Positions 53,862 to 62,025 of a stretch of 64,000 nucleotides of DNA are shown here, piece by piece (position 1 is the stretch's first letter; every line of letters begins with the position of its first letter). The position numbers and the translations under genes were made by a program. The DNA is from Candidatus Nitrosopumilus sediminis (GTDB taxonomy: Archaea; Thermoproteota; Nitrososphaeria; Nitrososphaerales; Nitrosopumilaceae), in contig NC_018656.1 of the NCBI RefSeq assembly GCF_000299395.1, positions 558,001 through 622,000 on the forward strand. Direction: 5' to 3'. A model generated the notes under the pieces. The model ran no database searches. It had not been told where the DNA came from and was given only the letters and a program-made list of their open reading frames with translations.

Positions 53862-54317
53862 TTATTTTTCAAGAGATGTTTTGAGATTTTCAAGAGATGC
53901 CTCGTAAAATGCTCCCAAAAACACTACAAAATCTAAGAATTGTTTTTCAGACATTTTCTTACTGTTAAGATATGATTGCCATGTCAATTCAACAAGATTT
54001 TTAGATTTTGGCTTTATTGAAATCGTTGCAACATATGCTCTTAATGGCAATCCTTCTGTTGCGATATATGTAAAATATTCTCCTTTTTTCCAGGCTACTA
54101 CATGCTCTTCAATTCTATTTCCGTCTGCAAATGTGATCAATCTAACTGCTCCCACATCTTTTTTCTTTTTAGATAGATAGACTGTTTTTTTTACATCGAC
54201 TACCCATGTTGGCAATCCTGTGATATTGCTTATTTTTCTCCATACTTTGTCTTTTGATGCTTTAATTTTGATTGTTTTTTTGACTGTTCCTGTATGGAAT
54301 GTTTTTTTTGCCATGCC
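53862..54317 (-). CDS. SRPBCC-family protein
   Basis: 151 aa from ATG 54317 (MAKKTFHTG; frame open to 54392). IKIKASKDKVWRKISNITGL PTWVV start, GAVRLITFADGNRIEEHVVAW and final helix FVVFLGAFYEASLENLKTSL are typical of polyketide-cyclase/START-like proteins. AAATTTAA about 25 nt upstream fits a TATA box for the shorter form. Divergent from the coiled-coil gene. Confidence 0.82.
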   Translation of the reverse strand, partial: GMAKKTFHTGTVKKTIKIKASKDKVWRKISNITGLPTWVVDVKKTVYLSKKKKDVGAVRLITFADGNRIEEHVVAWKKGEYFTYIATEGLPLRAYVATISIKPKSKNLVELTWQSYLNSKKMSEKQFLDFVVFLGAFYEASLENLKTSLEK

Positions 54318-54392
54318 ATCCTCTAAAATATACTGAATTTTAAATTTTAGTTGTACAACCATTTTTAATCCCCCGAGGAAAAAGATAGCCAA

Positions 54393-55673
54393 ATGGTCTT
54401 TGGATGGGGTAAAAAGAAAGAAGAAGAAAAACCTGCTGAGGAAATCCCTAAAAATAAAGAAATTTTACTCACAGATGTCCCGAAAGTCATTTCTGATCTT
54501 AGTGGGTTGAGAAAATCTCAAACTTTGACTGAAATAAATAATTTGAGAAATAATACAGAACCACTAATCAAAGATTTGATGAAAATTGGAAATGTTCTTG
54601 AAAAAGATAATCTCAACATTGATGATATAGATAAACATCTTGCCATTATTGTGGTACGAGGTAAAAAACAAGTTATTGATGTAATCAAAAAAGGTGTTGT
54701 TTCATTACCAAAAATTTCGTCTTTTGATGATGCCGAAAAATTAGATTCAGTTCTCGGTCTAATTCTTAAAAAAGTTGGTGATGTCTTAGGGAGGCAAACA
54801 AGGGTCATACACATCTTTGCAAAAAAATACGCCTTGCAATTAAAGGAAAATCTTGAAGTGATGAATGCAAATCATTCTGAAATTAGCAAGCTGTTAAAAA
54901 ATTATGAATCTACAAAATCTCTTTCTGACGAGATAAATGATTCTATAAAACAAATAAAGAATTTGACAGATTTACGTAATGAAAAATCTCTAAAACTTGC
55001 AGATATAAACAAAAACATTGTTTCGACTCAAGAAAAAATAGATGATATTCAAAACTCTATTGCTAAGGTAAAATCTTCTGAAAACTACAAAAAATATCTC
55101 GATTTAAAAAATACCTTGGATAAATTCACTTCCCGAAAATCAAAAATCAAAGATCAAATTAACACTCAATTTACCAAAATCTCCCGACCTTTGAGCCGAT
55201 ATGAATATGCCTCATCACTAGATAAGGATCAAAAGAATATTTTATCTAATTTGCTGGCAGAACCTTTTGATGTACTTTCATCTGATAATAAAGACTCTAT
55301 TATCACAATACTTGAAAATGTTAGAAAAGGAATTTCATCTGGTTCTATATCTGTAAAAGATGTTGATAAAACATCTGCTCAAATAACTGAGATAGAAGAG
55401 TCCTTGGATGACTTTGTAAACCAAATTTCAGAATATTACAACAAATACAAAGAAATGAAAAATGAAGTGAGTTCTCTTTTGCCTGAGCAATTAGGCTCTT
55501 TGGAAGATGATCTTGAAAAAAATACTTTACTGTTTAATGACTCTAAACTAAAATCTGAAACTTTTCAAGGTGAAATAGATGAAATAAATTCTAAAATTCC
55601 TGAACTTATCTCTGAAATCGAACAAAACCTGCGACAATTTTCTAATACTAGATACACTATTTTGACATCTTAA
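54393..55673 (+). CDS. Long coiled-coil protein (unknown)
   Basis: 426 aa. N-terminal FGWGKKKEEEKPAEE, helical domain to about 165, then heptad-rich coiled coils (165-280 and 330-420) rich in K, E, D, S, N. No ATPase motif. It might be a structural or scaffold protein; the gene pairs with a JAMM protease 31 bp downstream. Confidence 0.78.
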   Translation: MVFGWGKKKEEEKPAEEIPKNKEILLTDVPKVISDLSGLRKSQTLTEINNLRNNTEPLIKDLMKIGNVLEKDNLNIDDIDKHLAIIVVRGKKQVIDVIKKGVVSLPKISSFDDAEKLDSVLGLILKKVGDVLGRQTRVIHIFAKKYALQLKENLEVMNANHSEISKLLKNYESTKSLSDEINDSIKQIKNLTDLRNEKSLKLADINKNIVSTQEKIDDIQNSIAKVKSSENYKKYLDLKNTLDKFTSRKSKIKDQINTQFTKISRPLSRYEYASSLDKDQKNILSNLLAEPFDVLSSDNKDSIITILENVRKGISSGSISVKDVDKTSAQITEIEESLDDFVNQISEYYNKYKEMKNEVSSLLPEQLGSLEDDLEKNTLLFNDSKLKSETFQGEIDEINSKIPELISEIEQNLRQFSNTRYTILTS

Positions 55674-55704
55674 AATTAAATTACTTCCAAACTAGAGTTC
55701 TGGT

Positions 55705-56103
55705 GTGTTATTCAAAAAGAAAAAGTTTGAACGTAAAATAATTTTGAAAAAAGAAGTTCATGACAGTATTTTGTCATTTTGTCAAATGAAACATCCTAAT
55801 GAAGGAATTTTGATTTTGAAAGGAAAATCAAAAAATGGTGAGATAAAAATCGATGGACTTGTAATTCCTCCTTTTAGTGAAACTGGTCCTACTTTTGCCG
55901 GATTTCCACATTCCTTTTTGCCTTTTGATATGAGTTATGTTGGAATTGTTCACTCTCACCCAAGCGGCTCTGCAGAACCATCTGTAACTGATTTGCATAA
56001 TTTCTTTGGGTTAGTATCAATGATCGTAAAGTCTCCCTACGATGATGATTCTATTTTTGCATGGGATAGTAATGGCAATTCCATTCCTCTCTCAATTGAA
56101 TAA
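55705..56103 (+). CDS. JAMM/MPN+ metalloprotease
   Basis: 132 aa, GTG start. Complete catalytic set: Glu in HPNEGILIL and HSHPSGSAEPSVTD, i.e. H-x-H-x7-S-x2-D, the zinc-binding JAMM motif of Rpn11/AMSH and archaeal HvJAMM1. Likely removes ubiquitin-like modifiers (SAMP/Urm1-type) from proteins or processes them. Located next to the coiled-coil gene. Confidence 0.9.
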   Translation: MLFKKKKFERKIILKKEVHDSILSFCQMKHPNEGILILKGKSKNGEIKIDGLVIPPFSETGPTFAGFPHSFLPFDMSYVGIVHSHPSGSAEPSVTDLHNFFGLVSMIVKSPYDDDSIFAWDSNGNSIPLSIE

Positions 56104-56153
56104 TTTTGAAAAACACTGCTGGTAATACAGAAGAAAACTGAAGAAACTTTATA

Positions 56154-56167
56154 ACCGTTTTAACGGT
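56154..56167 (+). promoter_or_regulatory. Palindromic operator candidate after a TATA box
   Basis: ACCGTTTTAACGGT, arms ACCGTT/AACGGT around TT, immediately after CTTTATAA (56147-56154) and 13 bp before the TTG start at 56180. A symmetric site overlapping the initiation region is a classic place for an archaeal repressor. Confidence 0.5.
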
Positions 56168-56179
56168 ACTTTTAATGAA

Positions 56180-56521
56180 TTGAATCCTCAACTCAAAAGA
56201 TACTATATTTTCCTAGGTGCTTCTTTGGTTTTTAGCATCGGATTGCAAATAGGGCTTTCAGCTCTTGGGGTTCCATGGTTTATCAGTATAGGATTGGTAA
56301 TGGCAATTTTCATTATGTTGCCAATGATTATTAGAAGACGACAAATGGGTCGTATGGGAAGTTATAGGGGTGATTCTGGATCTGGAGGAGGCGGATTCTT
56401 TGGAATGGGATCTCAAGGTGGTTCTGGTGGTGTCCGATATGTTTGCCTTGTATGTAACAACAAACACAAAGGCGGAACTTGTCCAAGATGTGGTTCCAAA
56501 ATGCAAAGAGCTGATTTTTAG
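56180..56521 (+). CDS. Membrane protein with Gly linker and C-terminal zinc ribbon
   Basis: 113 aa, TTG start. Two TM helices (IFLGASLVFSIGLQIGLSAL and FISIGLVMAIFIMLPMII), a basic RRR stop, a Gly/Ser/Arg linker, and CLVCNNKHKGGTCPRCGSKM, a four-Cys ribbon. Cytoplasmic ribbon tethered to the membrane; role unknown. A palindrome in its promoter suggests regulation. Confidence 0.8.
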   Translation: MNPQLKRYYIFLGASLVFSIGLQIGLSALGVPWFISIGLVMAIFIMLPMIIRRRQMGRMGSYRGDSGSGGGGFFGMGSQGGSGGVRYVCLVCNNKHKGGTCPRCGSKMQRADF

Positions 56522-56531
56522 CTAAAGAGAT

Positions 56532-56843
56532 ATGTCGTTAGATGAACTTCGTAAAAAGGTAATCTTTCATAATTCTGTTGATGTGTGGATTGCAGCTTGT
56601 TCTGAAAAAAATACTAGTTGGGCAAATCCTGAAGATTACAAAAAATTCATAGCGTATCTTTTAAAAAATAATCTCAATCTAAAGGCGTTTAATCTATGTG
56701 CTCATGAAGCCGGTGCAACTGAAGATGAGAAAGTAAAATTTACAGAAATCTTGGCAGAAACTAAAGATGATCCAAATTCTCTCACATATACCATCAAACT
56801 CAATGATGCTGCCATAGATATCATTCGCAATTATTCTAATTGA
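56532..56843 (+). CDS. Conserved helical small protein (unknown)
   Basis: 103 aa; helices SLDELRKKVIFHNSVDVWIA and KKFIAYLLKNNLNLKAFNL, no metal motif. It starts 10 bp after the membrane ribbon gene and is likely co-transcribed. Stop abuts the DppC stop. Confidence 0.72.
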   Translation: MSLDELRKKVIFHNSVDVWIAACSEKNTSWANPEDYKKFIAYLLKNNLNLKAFNLCAHEAGATEDEKVKFTEILAETKDDPNSLTYTIKLNDAAIDIIRNYSN

Positions 56844-58211
56844 TTATCTTTTTAGTTTAGGATTAACTATTGCATCAAGAGCATTGCCTATAAACACAAA
56901 GGCCAACCCTGTAATTGCAATCATTACTCCTGGAGGCATAATCCACCACCACATTCCTCTGGCTGCTGCCCCAAATGTATTTGCATCATGCAAGATTTGT
57001 CCCCATGTTGGAAATGTAGGATCCCCCAACCCTAAAAAACTTAGACCTGCTTCGGTGGTGATTGCTGCTGGAACCGAAATTGCAATACTTGCAAATGCAT
57101 ATGGTAATAATTGAGGTACAATATGTTTTAAAATGATTTTAGAATCTTTTTGACCCATCATATTTGCTGCATCGACATAGCCTCGAGTTTTAATTTGAAG
57201 TGACATGCTTCTTGATACCTTTGCTATACCTACCCATCCAAAAATCATCAAAAATCCTACCATCACAAATATGCTATTGCTGATTGTTACTGAAAGAATT
57301 ATGAGAAATGGTAGTGCTGGCAATGCATAGATGACATCGTTGAATCTCATCATTACCTCATCTGTCTTTTTGCCTTTGTATCCTGCATATACCCCATAAA
57401 GTAATCCTGCAACTACCGATGCAATGGATACCACTAGACCTATGAATAATGCTAAAGGCGTTCCCCAAAGTAACCCTATTGCTAAATCTCTCCTTAGTTC
57501 ATCAGTTCCCATAATTCCAAATGCCTTTCCGCCCACAATCAATTTTGATTCGTAAATTTGATTTTCAGAGTTTACTCCATACAGATCTACAGAAAATATG
57601 TAATTTCCTTTTAATGGCTCATTTACGTGAGTTTTTGAAAACACAATGTCTTCTGCAGACAGTCTTTCAAATTTGAATTCAAAATTTTCTGATTGCAATG
57701 AGAGATTTTTCTTTATTGCATGATCTGTCGAAAAAATTCTTTCACTGTGTGTAGTCTTTTCGTTTGAATAAGGCAGTGATGTTGTCAGTAAATCAATTTT
57801 GATCCCATCTGGTCGAATTACTGACATTTGTAATAGTGGGGATCCTGAATATTCTGATGAAAACTCATAGATGAAATCATTTGGAAAGCCATCATAATCA
57901 AAATTTAATCCAAACTGATGTGATGTCAATTCGATTCCTGTATTTGTTATTTTTTCAATGTTTGGCTCTTTCAAAATTTTATGTTCTGGAATTTTTTCAG
58001 TCAAAAATATGTTAACCCAAATCGGAATTGCTACTTTTGGATTTGAAATCCAGTTGCTGGGGTTATTCCACTCTTGGAATGTTTCTACAGGAATTGCAAT
58101 TATTGCCACAATTGAAGTTGACACCAATATCAAAAGGATCGCAATTCCCGCAATTCCCATCTTGCTTTTGAGAAATTCTTGCTTGATCTCTTGAGGTGTA
58201 ATGTTGCTCAA
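56844..58211 (-). CDS. Dpp/Opp-type ABC permease (DppC)
   Basis: 455 aa. TM1 (AGIAILLILVSTSIVAIIAI), then about 180 residues outside the membrane, then GTDELRRDLAIGLLWGTPLA and five TM helices with the EAA loop YVDAANMMGQKDSKIILKHIVPQ. The large insertion after TM1 is longer than in bacterial DppC and may bind substrate or the solute-binding protein. 4-bp overlap with the DppB-type gene. Confidence 0.93.
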   Translation of the reverse strand: MSNITPQEIKQEFLKSKMGIAGIAILLILVSTSIVAIIAIPVETFQEWNNPSNWISNPKVAIPIWVNIFLTEKIPEHKILKEPNIEKITNTGIELTSHQFGLNFDYDGFPNDFIYEFSSEYSGSPLLQMSVIRPDGIKIDLLTTSLPYSNEKTTHSERIFSTDHAIKKNLSLQSENFEFKFERLSAEDIVFSKTHVNEPLKGNYIFSVDLYGVNSENQIYESKLIVGGKAFGIMGTDELRRDLAIGLLWGTPLALFIGLVVSIASVVAGLLYGVYAGYKGKKTDEVMMRFNDVIYALPALPFLIILSVTISNSIFVMVGFLMIFGWVGIAKVSRSMSLQIKTRGYVDAANMMGQKDSKIILKHIVPQLLPYAFASIAISVPAAITTEAGLSFLGLGDPTFPTWGQILHDANTFGAAARGMWWWIMPPGVMIAITGLAFVFIGNALDAIVNPKLKR

Positions 58212-59272
58212 TTCCCTGTCCTCACTCTAGGATCAAAATATCCATAAAGCAAATCTGCAATGAATATGCTGATTAGAAAAAATACTGTTAGCAGATATGT
58301 TGCACCGATAATTACTGGAAGATCCATCACTGTAATTGCTTCAAAATATAATCTTCCCATTCCTGGCCAATCAAAAACAGCTTCTGTAATTATTGCCCCT
58401 CCTAATGATCCTGACAAACTTAATGCTAATATTGTCACAATTGGCGGTGCTGCATTTTTCAATGCATGAGTGTAAATTATCTTCTTTTGTTTAATTCCGA
58501 TTGTTTTTTTTGCCATGATAAAATCCTCTTGCATTATTCCCACCATGAAATTTCTTACAAGATATGCCCATGAACCAAACCCAATCATTACAATTGTGAT
58601 TAATGGTAGTGCCATATGGTATAGCAAGGATCCAATATATGCTGGATCCGATGATGGGATATCTGGTGTTGCTCTGGCAGGAAATACTTGCCATGTAAAC
58701 GCAAATAGAAATATCATTAACATTCCTATCCACCATACAGGAAAACTGGAACTAATGATTGCAAAACTTGATGTAATTCTATCTATTCCAGAACCTACTT
58801 TGCTACTAGAAAAAGCTCCGAGAAATATTCCAATGATTGAAATGATGATTGTAGCTGTTGTGAATAGCAATACTGTTCTTGGAAGTTTTTCAAACAGTAT
58901 GTCTTTAACATCTGAAGACCCTTCATCACTGGTCAAAAATGTTGCATGGCCAAAATCTAATAACATGATCTTATACATTGTCACTCCTATTCTTTGAGGC
59001 GAATACCACGGTTCATCTAATCCTAAAATCTGAATTCTTTGATCAATCTGAGTTTGAATGAATCCCTCAAATTCCTCTACTGATGAAAAACTTTCTGCAA
59101 TGGATGGGTTGTCTGTTATCTCTGATCTTACCTGAAATACAATTCCTTGTTTTAGAATCGCATCCATATTTGAGCCTACAAGTGCTATTGTAATCAATAG
59201 AGTTATCATCAAAACTCCAAACATAGTCGCCATTCTAGTGGCTACATATCTTTTCATGCCCAACAATCTCAA
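58208..59272 (-). CDS. Dpp/Opp-type ABC permease (DppB)
   Basis: 354 aa. MKRYVATRMATMFGVLMITL start, TM segments, FPVWWIGMLMIFLFAFTWQV and EAA loop MAKKTIGIKQKKIIYTHALK NA, ending DLLYGYFDPRVRTG. Forms the channel with the DppC-type protein. No substrate-binding protein or ATPase adjoins; an ATPase of this type is at 143-1108. Confidence 0.94.
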   Translation of the reverse strand: MRLLGMKRYVATRMATMFGVLMITLLITIALVGSNMDAILKQGIVFQVRSEITDNPSIAESFSSVEEFEGFIQTQIDQRIQILGLDEPWYSPQRIGVTMYKIMLLDFGHATFLTSDEGSSDVKDILFEKLPRTVLLFTTATIIISIIGIFLGAFSSSKVGSGIDRITSSFAIISSSFPVWWIGMLMIFLFAFTWQVFPARATPDIPSSDPAYIGSLLYHMALPLITIVMIGFGSWAYLVRNFMVGIMQEDFIMAKKTIGIKQKKIIYTHALKNAAPPIVTILALSLSGSLGGAIITEAVFDWPGMGRLYFEAITVMDLPVIIGATYLLTVFFLISIFIADLLYGYFDPRVRTGN

Positions 59273-59350
59273 GGAGGATAATTAGTTTATAACAATAGAT
59301 GTTTTTCCCACAGTTTATTACTGCATGGCGATATCGAGATTTAGAAAGAC

Positions 59351-59692
59351 ATGTCCTTTGATAGAGAAAGAGAAATGCACACCACAACATGTGGTGACTG
59401 TGGAAATGAATGTCAAGTACCATTCAAGCCAAAAGAAGACAGACCTGTTTATTGCAGAGAATGTTTCCAAAATCATAAACCAGCTCCTAGACAAGGTGGT
59501 GGTAGATTTGGTGGAAGATCCGGCGGCTTTGGTGGCGATAGAGGCTCTAGATTTGGTAGAAGAGACGACAGACCACGTGAAATGCATGATGCAAAATGTG
59601 GTGACTGTGGAAATGATTGCCAAGTGCCATTCCAGCCAAAAGAAGACAGACCTGTTTATTGCAGAGACTGCTTCCAAAACCACAAAAATTAG
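59351..59692 (+). CDS. Double CxxC-x17-CxxC zinc protein with RGG linker
   Basis: 113 aa. Two nearly identical modules (about 14-43 and 81-111): CGDC, C-QVPF, RPVYC and C-F-NH, each C-x2-C-x17-C-x2-C. They are joined by a Gly/Arg linker (GGGRFGGRSGGFGGDRGSRF), an RGG-like RNA-binding tract. Probably an RNA-associated zinc protein. The second copy is a recent internal duplication (nucleotide identity visible in the CCAAAAGAAGACAGACC stretch). Confidence 0.85.
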   Translation: MSFDREREMHTTTCGDCGNECQVPFKPKEDRPVYCRECFQNHKPAPRQGGGRFGGRSGGFGGDRGSRFGRRDDRPREMHDAKCGDCGNDCQVPFQPKEDRPVYCRDCFQNHKN

Positions 59693-59767
59693 AACAACCG
59701 TTTTGAGTAATTTTCAAAACTCTTTTATTTTATAAAACAAAGATTTAGAATCTCTCATTGTGGCCAA

Positions 59768-59968
59768 ATGTTGTTGAGTGACATTCCATCAAGAGATAAA
59801 ATAAAACTTGGCCTATCTGTCAATATTGTACAAAAACATGATCAAAGAACAGGAACTTTGACTGAAGGTAAAGTCAAACGAATTCTAACTTCAAGCAATT
59901 CCCATCCTCACGGAATCAAAGTTGAATTGCTTTCTGGTAAGATAGGGCGAGTCCAAAATATCATTTAA
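59768..59968 (+). CDS. YwbE/DUF2196-family protein
   Basis: 66 aa: LGLSVNIVQKHDQRTGTLTE GKVKRIL and HPHGIKVELLSGKIGRVQ, a small KOW-like beta barrel family found in archaea and bacteria. Likely RNA- or ribosome-associated; function undetermined. Confidence 0.88.
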   Translation: MLLSDIPSRDKIKLGLSVNIVQKHDQRTGTLTEGKVKRILTSSNSHPHGIKVELLSGKIGRVQNII

Positions 59969-59973
59969 AATCA

Positions 59974-60029
59974 GACGAGAGTGAAACGAATTCTAGGCTT
60001 TACTAAGGCAGAAAAGCAAGTCTCTCGTC
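59974..60029 (+). repeat. Inverted repeat with small ORF, possible small RNA
   Basis: GACGAGAG (59974-59981) pairs with CTCTCGTC (60022-60029), and inside GCTTT/AAAGC pair, giving a two-stem 56-nt structure 5 bp after the YwbE gene stop. A 25-codon frame (GTG 59981 to TAA 60058: KRILGFTKAEKQVSRPYPIR and so on) runs through it. Either a transcript end structure, a small RNA, or a peptide gene. Confidence 0.4.
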
Positions 60030-60116
60030 CATATCCTATACGCGATCAAATAATATAAACATTTTATGAAGTTATGAAAAATAACAGATAAAACTTTGAT
60101 ATTTTCTTGATTTTAT

Positions 60117-60359
60117 GTGAGTGCTAATACTATTCGAAAAGCTAAGAAACTAGTTGAAAGCGGCGGTGTAGTAAAAATCGAAGATGATTTGTTTCAAATC
60201 AAGTCTTCATCTGATCCTGAAAAATCCTATTTTGTAACATCTGATACCTGTGAATGTCCTGGATTCAAAAATTTCTATAAATTTCATCATGGAAAAGGGC
60301 TAAAGGCAAATTGCTCCCATTTAGAAGCAATTCGAATATTTAAAAATGAAAATTCTTAA
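60117..60359 (+). CDS. SWIM zinc-finger protein
   Basis: 80 aa, GTG start. CECPGFKNFYKFHHGKGLKA NCSH is the C-x-C-x(n)-C-x-H SWIM signature. Stand-alone SWIM proteins bind DNA or recombination proteins in archaea (for example with RadA paralogues); role here is inferred. Confidence 0.88.
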   Translation: MSANTIRKAKKLVESGGVVKIEDDLFQIKSSSDPEKSYFVTSDTCECPGFKNFYKFHHGKGLKANCSHLEAIRIFKNENS

Positions 60360-60363
60360 CAAT

Positions 60364-60699
60364 TTATTTTAAATTTTTAACATTCACTTTTCCAACAAAT
60401 GCCTTGTTTTTTGTTATAATTATTGGACGTAAAATTAATCCTGGATACTTCACCATCAATTTGACTAATTGTTCATCTGTTTTTTTCTTATTCTCTAAAT
60501 CTAGTTCTTTGTACATTTTGTCTCTTTTTCTGAGTAATTCTGATGGTTTTTTACCTGTCATTTTTACAATCTTTTTGAGTTCTGTTTCTGATAATGGGTC
60601 TTTGAAAAAATCTCTTTTTTCAATATCTGTATTCATTCGTTCAATTTTTGAGATTGTCTTTTTACATGTAATGCATGTAGATTTATGAAATATTTTCAT
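60364..60699 (-). CDS. ArsC/Spx-family thioredoxin-fold protein
   Basis: 111 aa. FHKSTCITCKKTISKIE at the N-terminus (active Cys), KRDFFKDPLSETELKKIV and LILRPIIITKNKAFVG near the end are the ArsC/YffB/Spx family pattern. Could be an arsenate-reductase-like or redox regulator. The CxxC, not the single Cys of ArsC, resembles Spx. Confidence 0.88.
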   Translation of the reverse strand: MKIFHKSTCITCKKTISKIERMNTDIEKRDFFKDPLSETELKKIVKMTGKKPSELLRKRDKMYKELDLENKKKTDEQLVKLMVKYPGLILRPIIITKNKAFVGKVNVKNLK

Positions 60700-60748
60700 T
60701 CTGAATTGTTTCTACTGTTGAGATTAAAAATTGTTTAGACAAATGCTG

Positions 60749-60916
60749 TTATGCACAGCAAATGGTTTTCTTGAAATCTTCCGTGTTTCTCTCAAATCTG
60801 CATTCTTTGCATGTCTGCCAACTTCTTTTTTTGAGGATTGATAATGATGACTCGTATGATACCGAATACATTTTCCCACCACATGATGGACAAGATAATG
60901 GGATGTCTATTTTCAT
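60749..60916 (-). CDS. 55-aa zinc-ribbon protein
   Basis: MKIDIPLSCPSCGGKMYSVS, a second knuckle CKEC about 24 residues later, and a CC near the end. ATG-TAA frame, 49 bp upstream of the ArsC-like gene on the same strand. Two CxxC knuckles predict one zinc ribbon. Function unknown. Confidence 0.65.
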   Translation of the reverse strand: MKIDIPLSCPSCGGKMYSVSYESSLSILKKRSWQTCKECRFERNTEDFKKTICCA

Positions 60917-60970
60917 TATTTCTTAATATTTGATTTTGAGTATAAGACACACGTAGAACTTATCAATTAT

Positions 60971-61864
60971 TCATTCTTCTTGATTTTCTTCTGTTGTTTC
61001 TTCTAAATATTGCTGATTAAATTGTTCAATAGTTTCTTTTGGCATTGAAAGCATCTTTAGATATGCCTGCATGGATTCCTCATATGTGCTGCCATTTACT
61101 AACATCTCTTGTTTGAGCTTATTTGCCTCTATGAAATTATTCTTCGTAAAGTTCAATTGCTGTACGATCAGATCCTGAATTTCTGGATTCACACTCTTAA
61201 TGTAATCATCATACTGATATCCTTCATATGTTCCTGCTCTTGGATTGTATTCTTCAACAGCTTGTTCTCTTAGTACATCAGCGATTCTTCTTTGCTGTTC
61301 GATGAAAATCTGCTCTTCCCTTAATTCTTCAATGCCTCTTTGTTCTTCGATTAATTCATCTAATAATCCATGATAGTATTTGAATAAGGTCTGACCTATT
61401 GGGTTTTTCTCAAAATCTGTTTCATTTGCACTGAGGTATTTTATGGCTTCATCTGTGGATAATTTTTCTTGTAAAATTGAAACTGGTGAAACATCTCCCT
61501 TTACTTGGAATTCTGTACTTGTCAATCCTGTCATTCCATACCATGATGCGATAACATTAACGGTATATGTTCCTGGGATTCTTTGAAAATTTTCAAACTC
61601 TCCTCTGAAATGTCCATCTGGTGTCGTGAATGTCTTTGTAGTGTCTGAACCTGTTCTGATTAGAACTTCCACGCCTCTAGTTGGCTCATATGCATGGTTT
61701 ACTACTCTGCCTGTTACTACGACCGTATCTCCTTGATACACGACTACATTTTCGACGTTTGCTTCTACTACAAATTCCCAAAGTTCTGCCTGAGATGTTG
61801 GAATAAATGAAAATATCATTAAAAATGCAAATAATCCTATGAATGTATCCTTGGTTCTATACAC
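60971..61864 (-). CDS. Secreted protein with Ig/CNA-like domain
   Basis: 297 aa, GTG start. Signal peptide (TFIGLFAFLMIFSFIPTSQA, cleavage after AQA-like SQA), a beta domain about 27-120 (VVVYQGDTVVVTGRVVNHAY, HFRGEFENFQRIPGTYTVNV) like carboxypeptidase-regulatory or Ig folds, then a Glu/Gln-rich helical region (REEQIFIEQQRRIADVLREQ). Probably cell-surface or pseudoperiplasmic. Confidence 0.82.
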   Translation of the reverse strand: MYRTKDTFIGLFAFLMIFSFIPTSQAELWEFVVEANVENVVVYQGDTVVVTGRVVNHAYEPTRGVEVLIRTGSDTTKTFTTPDGHFRGEFENFQRIPGTYTVNVIASWYGMTGLTSTEFQVKGDVSPVSILQEKLSTDEAIKYLSANETDFEKNPIGQTLFKYYHGLLDELIEEQRGIEELREEQIFIEQQRRIADVLREQAVEEYNPRAGTYEGYQYDDYIKSVNPEIQDLIVQQLNFTKNNFIEANKLKQEMLVNGSTYEESMQAYLKMLSMPKETIEQFNQQYLEETTEENQEE

Positions 61865-62025
61865 ATAGGATGATTTTGATTTTTGCAGTTAAGGCAAAGT
61901 ATGAATAAAAATTCGCTATTTTTCAATTTTTATTGAGTAGTTTTTGTCTCTTAGAGCCATTGGTATTTGTCAATTTTACAATCCCATCTAACTCTTAAAC
62001 CCCAAAAATTATCTTATCTTAAATC

